The notes below the pieces were generated by a model. The model was not told the origin of the DNA, searched no databases, and saw only the letters and a list, made by a program, of their open reading frames with translations. From Pohlia nutans (lineage: Eukaryota; Streptophyta; Bryopsida; Bryales; Mniaceae), in contig CM040097.1 of the NCBI GenBank assembly GCA_022496805.1, forward strand, positions 18,652,072-18,716,071: a stretch of 64,000 nucleotides of DNA. Direction: 5' to 3'. Of this stretch, positions 61,096 to 64,000 are shown in pieces. Made by a program: the position numbers and the translations under genes. The number at the start of each line of letters is the position of its first letter. Position 1 is the stretch's first letter.

Positions 61096-61498
61096 AGACT
61101 AGTAAAGAGTTTGGATGAGATGTGGATTTATGTGCTCTAAAGGTGTACCATAGCCATATAGCACGTTTGTACAATACAAAGGTGTAGCAAATAATTGTTA
61201 TATATGGAAGAATTCATTTTACAATGTGCCAAATTCTATAAATATTCATTGACATTATTTTTTCACCATAAAATAAATAAAAATAGAAAGATAATTTTCC
61301 CAAAAATATAATTTTTATATCTGTAATTATTGTTGTATGACACTGCTATTGGGTACGGTATTTGCATTTGGCACTAGTATTGACTAATCTAAAACTGTAT
61401 CTAAACTCATTTAAAATGATCTTGCTAATATCAGACACATAAATTTGATAATAGGGTGTTTTTAATTCAATGTAACAAATGTTCCAAACACAAGGTAA

Positions 61499-61640
61499 TT
61501 AACCCTTAAGGACATGGGTTTTGTGATTCTCACACCTAAAATCTCTTTTAAACTCCAATTTAAGCATGATTCTCTTTTTAATTTACTTTGGTTCTACTCT
61601 ATAGAAGTATAGATGCTTTAACCCCTAAATGCTCACAGCC
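61499..61640. mobile_element. Two TTAA-type element left ends
   Basis: TTAACCCTTAAGGACATGGG starts at 61499 and TTAACCCCTAAATGCTC at 61618. I found no clear matching right end for either, so they are partial or nested copies. Confidence 0.45.
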
Positions 61641-62749
61641 TTGTTCTCACAATATTTTGGTCTAATTTAGCTCTTTTTTCATAAGGCCTTTTAGACTTGT
61701 GGAGTATATATTTTTTCATCTAACTGTAAGATCTTATTTAAACAATTGATAAGATACTAAGGAAGTGTTTGGATTTCCAAAATTACAGTGTATCTATGTA
61801 TATTATAGCGTTCGACTACCAATTTTGAGGCTTTGGCTTCTTTGGACAGGGGTAGTTTTTAGGGTAAACGGCCAAATAATGGTTCGTTGGAGTACAGGGG
61901 AATTCTGAAAAAAAATGTATGTGATTGAAGATGAGATATGTGCGCATTATACATAAAAATTAAAATAAAGTTAAACACAACTCTACATAATTGGCAAATA
62001 CCAAAGTGTGGTTGGTGCCACTTGCGAATAGGACAAGAAGAGCTAGTTAGAACTAATTTTATCCTGCCTATTTTTCCACAGCAAGATATCATTCTGGATT
62101 CTAAGGATTATTTTATACTGTTGTGGTGATCAAGGTGCCTTGCCAACACCTTACTTGCTAAATAAAGCCATGGCTTTATAGATAAACAAATAATGGAACA
62201 AAGTGACGTCCGGACAATCCCCCATGCACATTCTATTTCAACTGCCATAGTGCCTCTCATCTACGAGAATTTAGGCTAGCCTTCCACGAACAACTCACAT
62301 CGAGGACAACATTCTCTAGCCTGCACTTATTCGCCTTCTAAATCCGCCGCGTTGGCTCCGCCTTCAGCGTCGCGGCCGCGACCCCGCCCTCGCCTCCCAC
62401 GTTGACAGGTGGTCATCACCGCGCGCCGACTAGATTCACCAAATCCTTCAGTTCGACATTGACCTTCGCCTCCGTCATCTTCCTCATCGACGACATCACT
62501 CCCCTTGCACACTTCAGAAAATTCAGTGTCCAAATTAACACAGAAGCGTTGATATTTTTAGTTGTTTCGGACGAGTTGTACAAGACAATAATCAACAAAA
62601 ATTTGTGGATTTTTTCTATTGATCTCGTCAAATAAATAAATAAATGAATAAAAACTTATTTTTTTGCTACCCGAAATCGTCGGGCAGAATTAATTTTTTT
62701 TGGCTGATTGGCTCCTGTGGACAGCTAAGTTGAACACCCACGGTTGCTA
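61641..62749. other. Spacer with a GC-rich patch at 62330-62500
   Basis: The patch codes for an Arg/Gly-rich stretch on the minus strand (CQRGRRGRGRGRD). It has no further support as a gene. The rest is AT-rich. Confidence 0.35.
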
Positions 62750-62812
62750 CTCGGATCCGAATTCGAAACCTTACACTTGATGACCCCAACACTCTAACCA
62801 ACTCACCACCAT
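62750..62812 (-). pseudogene. tRNA-derived relic (possible SINE head, CAT anticodon-like loop)
   Basis: The minus strand reads GGTGAGTTGGTTAGAGTG (D arm and A box), then GGGGTCATC at the anticodon place, then GTTTCGAATTCGG (B box with one extra base). The stems do not close fully, so it is a pseudogene or SINE. Confidence 0.55.
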
Positions 62813-62874
62813 TAGAATTCGATGAACAAAGTATTAATTTTTTCTTACATATGTACTTACAATTCGGAATTTCG

Positions 62875-63231
62875 GAACTCAGCAGACTTTGAAGTTCATA
62901 TTTGCATAGTCAAATAATTTTTTTTAAACTCTTTGAACAAAGAAGAGCTGGGAAATCAAGTTAAATTTCATCTCCTAAAATCAGTTTGAGATTTTGAGTA
63001 TCAATTCAAAAGTTATATACAAAATTCAGAGAGGGTGTTTGAAAATATCAAAGAAAATATTTCTTGCTACCCTACTCTGAATTTTGTCTATAACTTTTGA
63101 ATGGACACTCAAAATCTCAAATTGATTTTTGGAGATTAGAGTTAACTTGGTTTTCCAACTTTTTAAAGTTCAAAGATTTTTGAAAAAATTATTTTACTAT
63201 GACAAAGAGGCCGCAAAAGTCTGCTGAGTTT
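62875..63231. repeat. Long foldback (inverted repeat), ~160-bp arms, ~29-nt loop
   Basis: The left arm 62875-63037 starts GAACTCAGCAGACTTT and contains GAGATTTTGAGT and ATTCAAAAGTTATA. The right arm 63067-63231 is its imperfect reverse complement, ending with CTGCTGAGTTT. Pairing is strongest in the inner 90 bases. A transcript would form a long hairpin. Confidence 0.9.
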
Positions 63232-64000
63232 TAAAAAAAAACAATCGTGAATGATTAAGTTAAAAGAAATTCAGAGTACATAGAACTTCAACCATCGTGT
63301 TTTAAATATTGCCCAAGTGAGGGTGTTTTAAATGTTTTAAGTGTTTTGAAAGTCATAATTGTATACTGTGATGCCTTTCAACTTTGGGGATTATATTCAC
63401 AATCTTGTTGAGAGTTTGTATAAAGAATTTCAAACCAATTGAATCTATTTGTCATGGGTGCCCGAAATTGCCCAAAACTAAAAAAAACAAACCTTTTGAG
63501 AAATAACTTTTTAATTGCAACTTGAATTGATCAAAAAAGTTTTAGGCATTAGCCTGATAGTGAAACACAAGTTTATTAAAAATTTCACATCTTATACAAG
63601 AATTGTATCAAGAAGGGCCTACTCAAAAGTGGAAAATGTTTTGAAATCATGACTCATGGTTTTGATGGTTGATTAACTATTTGGCATCAATGTGCCAACC
63701 TTGCCCTACTGCTATAATATAAGAACATTCCAAAATCTTATAAATGTATGAAGTCGAGTTCATAAATTGCAAAAGATTCTAAAGATTCTAAAGATTCTAA
63801 TAGATTATAAAAGATTTCAAAAAGATTCCAAAAAGATTTTAGATTTCCTACAATTTTGTTGATTTCGTCGTCGCACTGTTCAAATCAACAGAAAGTAGGG
63901 AACAAATCTGTTGGTTTTTACATAAAGTTCAAAAATCAGTGAAATCGATCATTACACTGTCCCAAACAACATAAATAAGTTGATTTTCTATTGATTTGGT
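63232..64000. other. AT-rich spacer with dispersed repeat copies
   Basis: AAGATTCTAAAGATTC-type tandem words at 63770-63840, and following text on TTGATTTCGTC and CAACAGAAAGT, parallel 60130-60680. This is a second copy of one unnamed repeat, cut by the window edge. No gene was seen. Confidence 0.45.

Noticed and set aside
62327..62533. Arg/Gly-rich minus-strand frame in a GC-rich patch
   Set aside because: Compositional effect; no splice sites or conserved block that I can see.

Overview
This is a nuclear, low-GC, TE-rich eukaryotic window from a green plant (streptophyte). The plant call rests on three things: a plant-type soluble inorganic pyrophosphatase split by seven exons, the tail of a plant CLSY/DRD1-like SNF2 helicase, and telo-boxes (AAACCCTAA) near gene starts. 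AT-rich intergenic DNA, small TTAA-flanked elements and an unusual LINE fit a seed-free plant better than a crop-type angiosperm. The sequence alone does not give a species.

There are four confident protein genes and one tRNA. (1) A 7-exon family I inorganic pyrophosphatase, 14984-18222 (-), 240 aa. (2) An intronless splicing factor PRP17/CDC40, 25156-26889 (-), 577 aa. (3) An 11-exon single-domain pantothenate kinase, 43026-47855 (+), 472 aa. (4) An 8-exon MPS1/TTK spindle-checkpoint kinase, 50310-55416 (+), about 1114 aa. tRNA-Gly(GCC) lies at 23824-23894 (-). I rebuilt the exons of the three split genes by hand; every junction is GT/AG and all phases close. The four genes are ordinary housekeeping genes and do not form a pathway together.

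Gene relics are the SNF2 helicase end (6213-6835), a frameshifted CDPK-like kinase (21975-22590), a decayed open frame (1804-2244), a truncated Ty3/gypsy pol (32174-33607) and a broken transposon-type coiled-coil ORF (33765-35563). A 39-residue one-helix membrane protein at 23427-23546 is possible.

Mobile DNA dominates the rest. The left edge (1-1256, minus strand) holds the 5' part of a LINE whose frame is open for 418 codons to the window edge. It carries a perfect 2A-type ribosome-skipping motif (GDIETNPGP) before an AP-endonuclease domain with its key motifs in place. At least eight small non-autonomous elements with CCCCTAAA/CCCTTAAA-type inverted ends and TTAA flanks (piggyBac-like) are scattered from 5.8 to 61.6 kb, two of them inside introns of PANK and MPS1. 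Other repeats include a ~140-bp satellite (3.4-4.6 kb), a ~190-bp tandem repeat with splice sites in the PANK leader, a cluster of about 19 AACGG/CCGTT motifs (35.9-36.4 kb), several minisatellites and a ~160-bp-arm foldback at 62.9-63.2 kb.

The best candidates for something undescribed are the 2A-LINE, the TTAA element family, the tandem leader exons of PANK and the AACGG-rich putative LTR.
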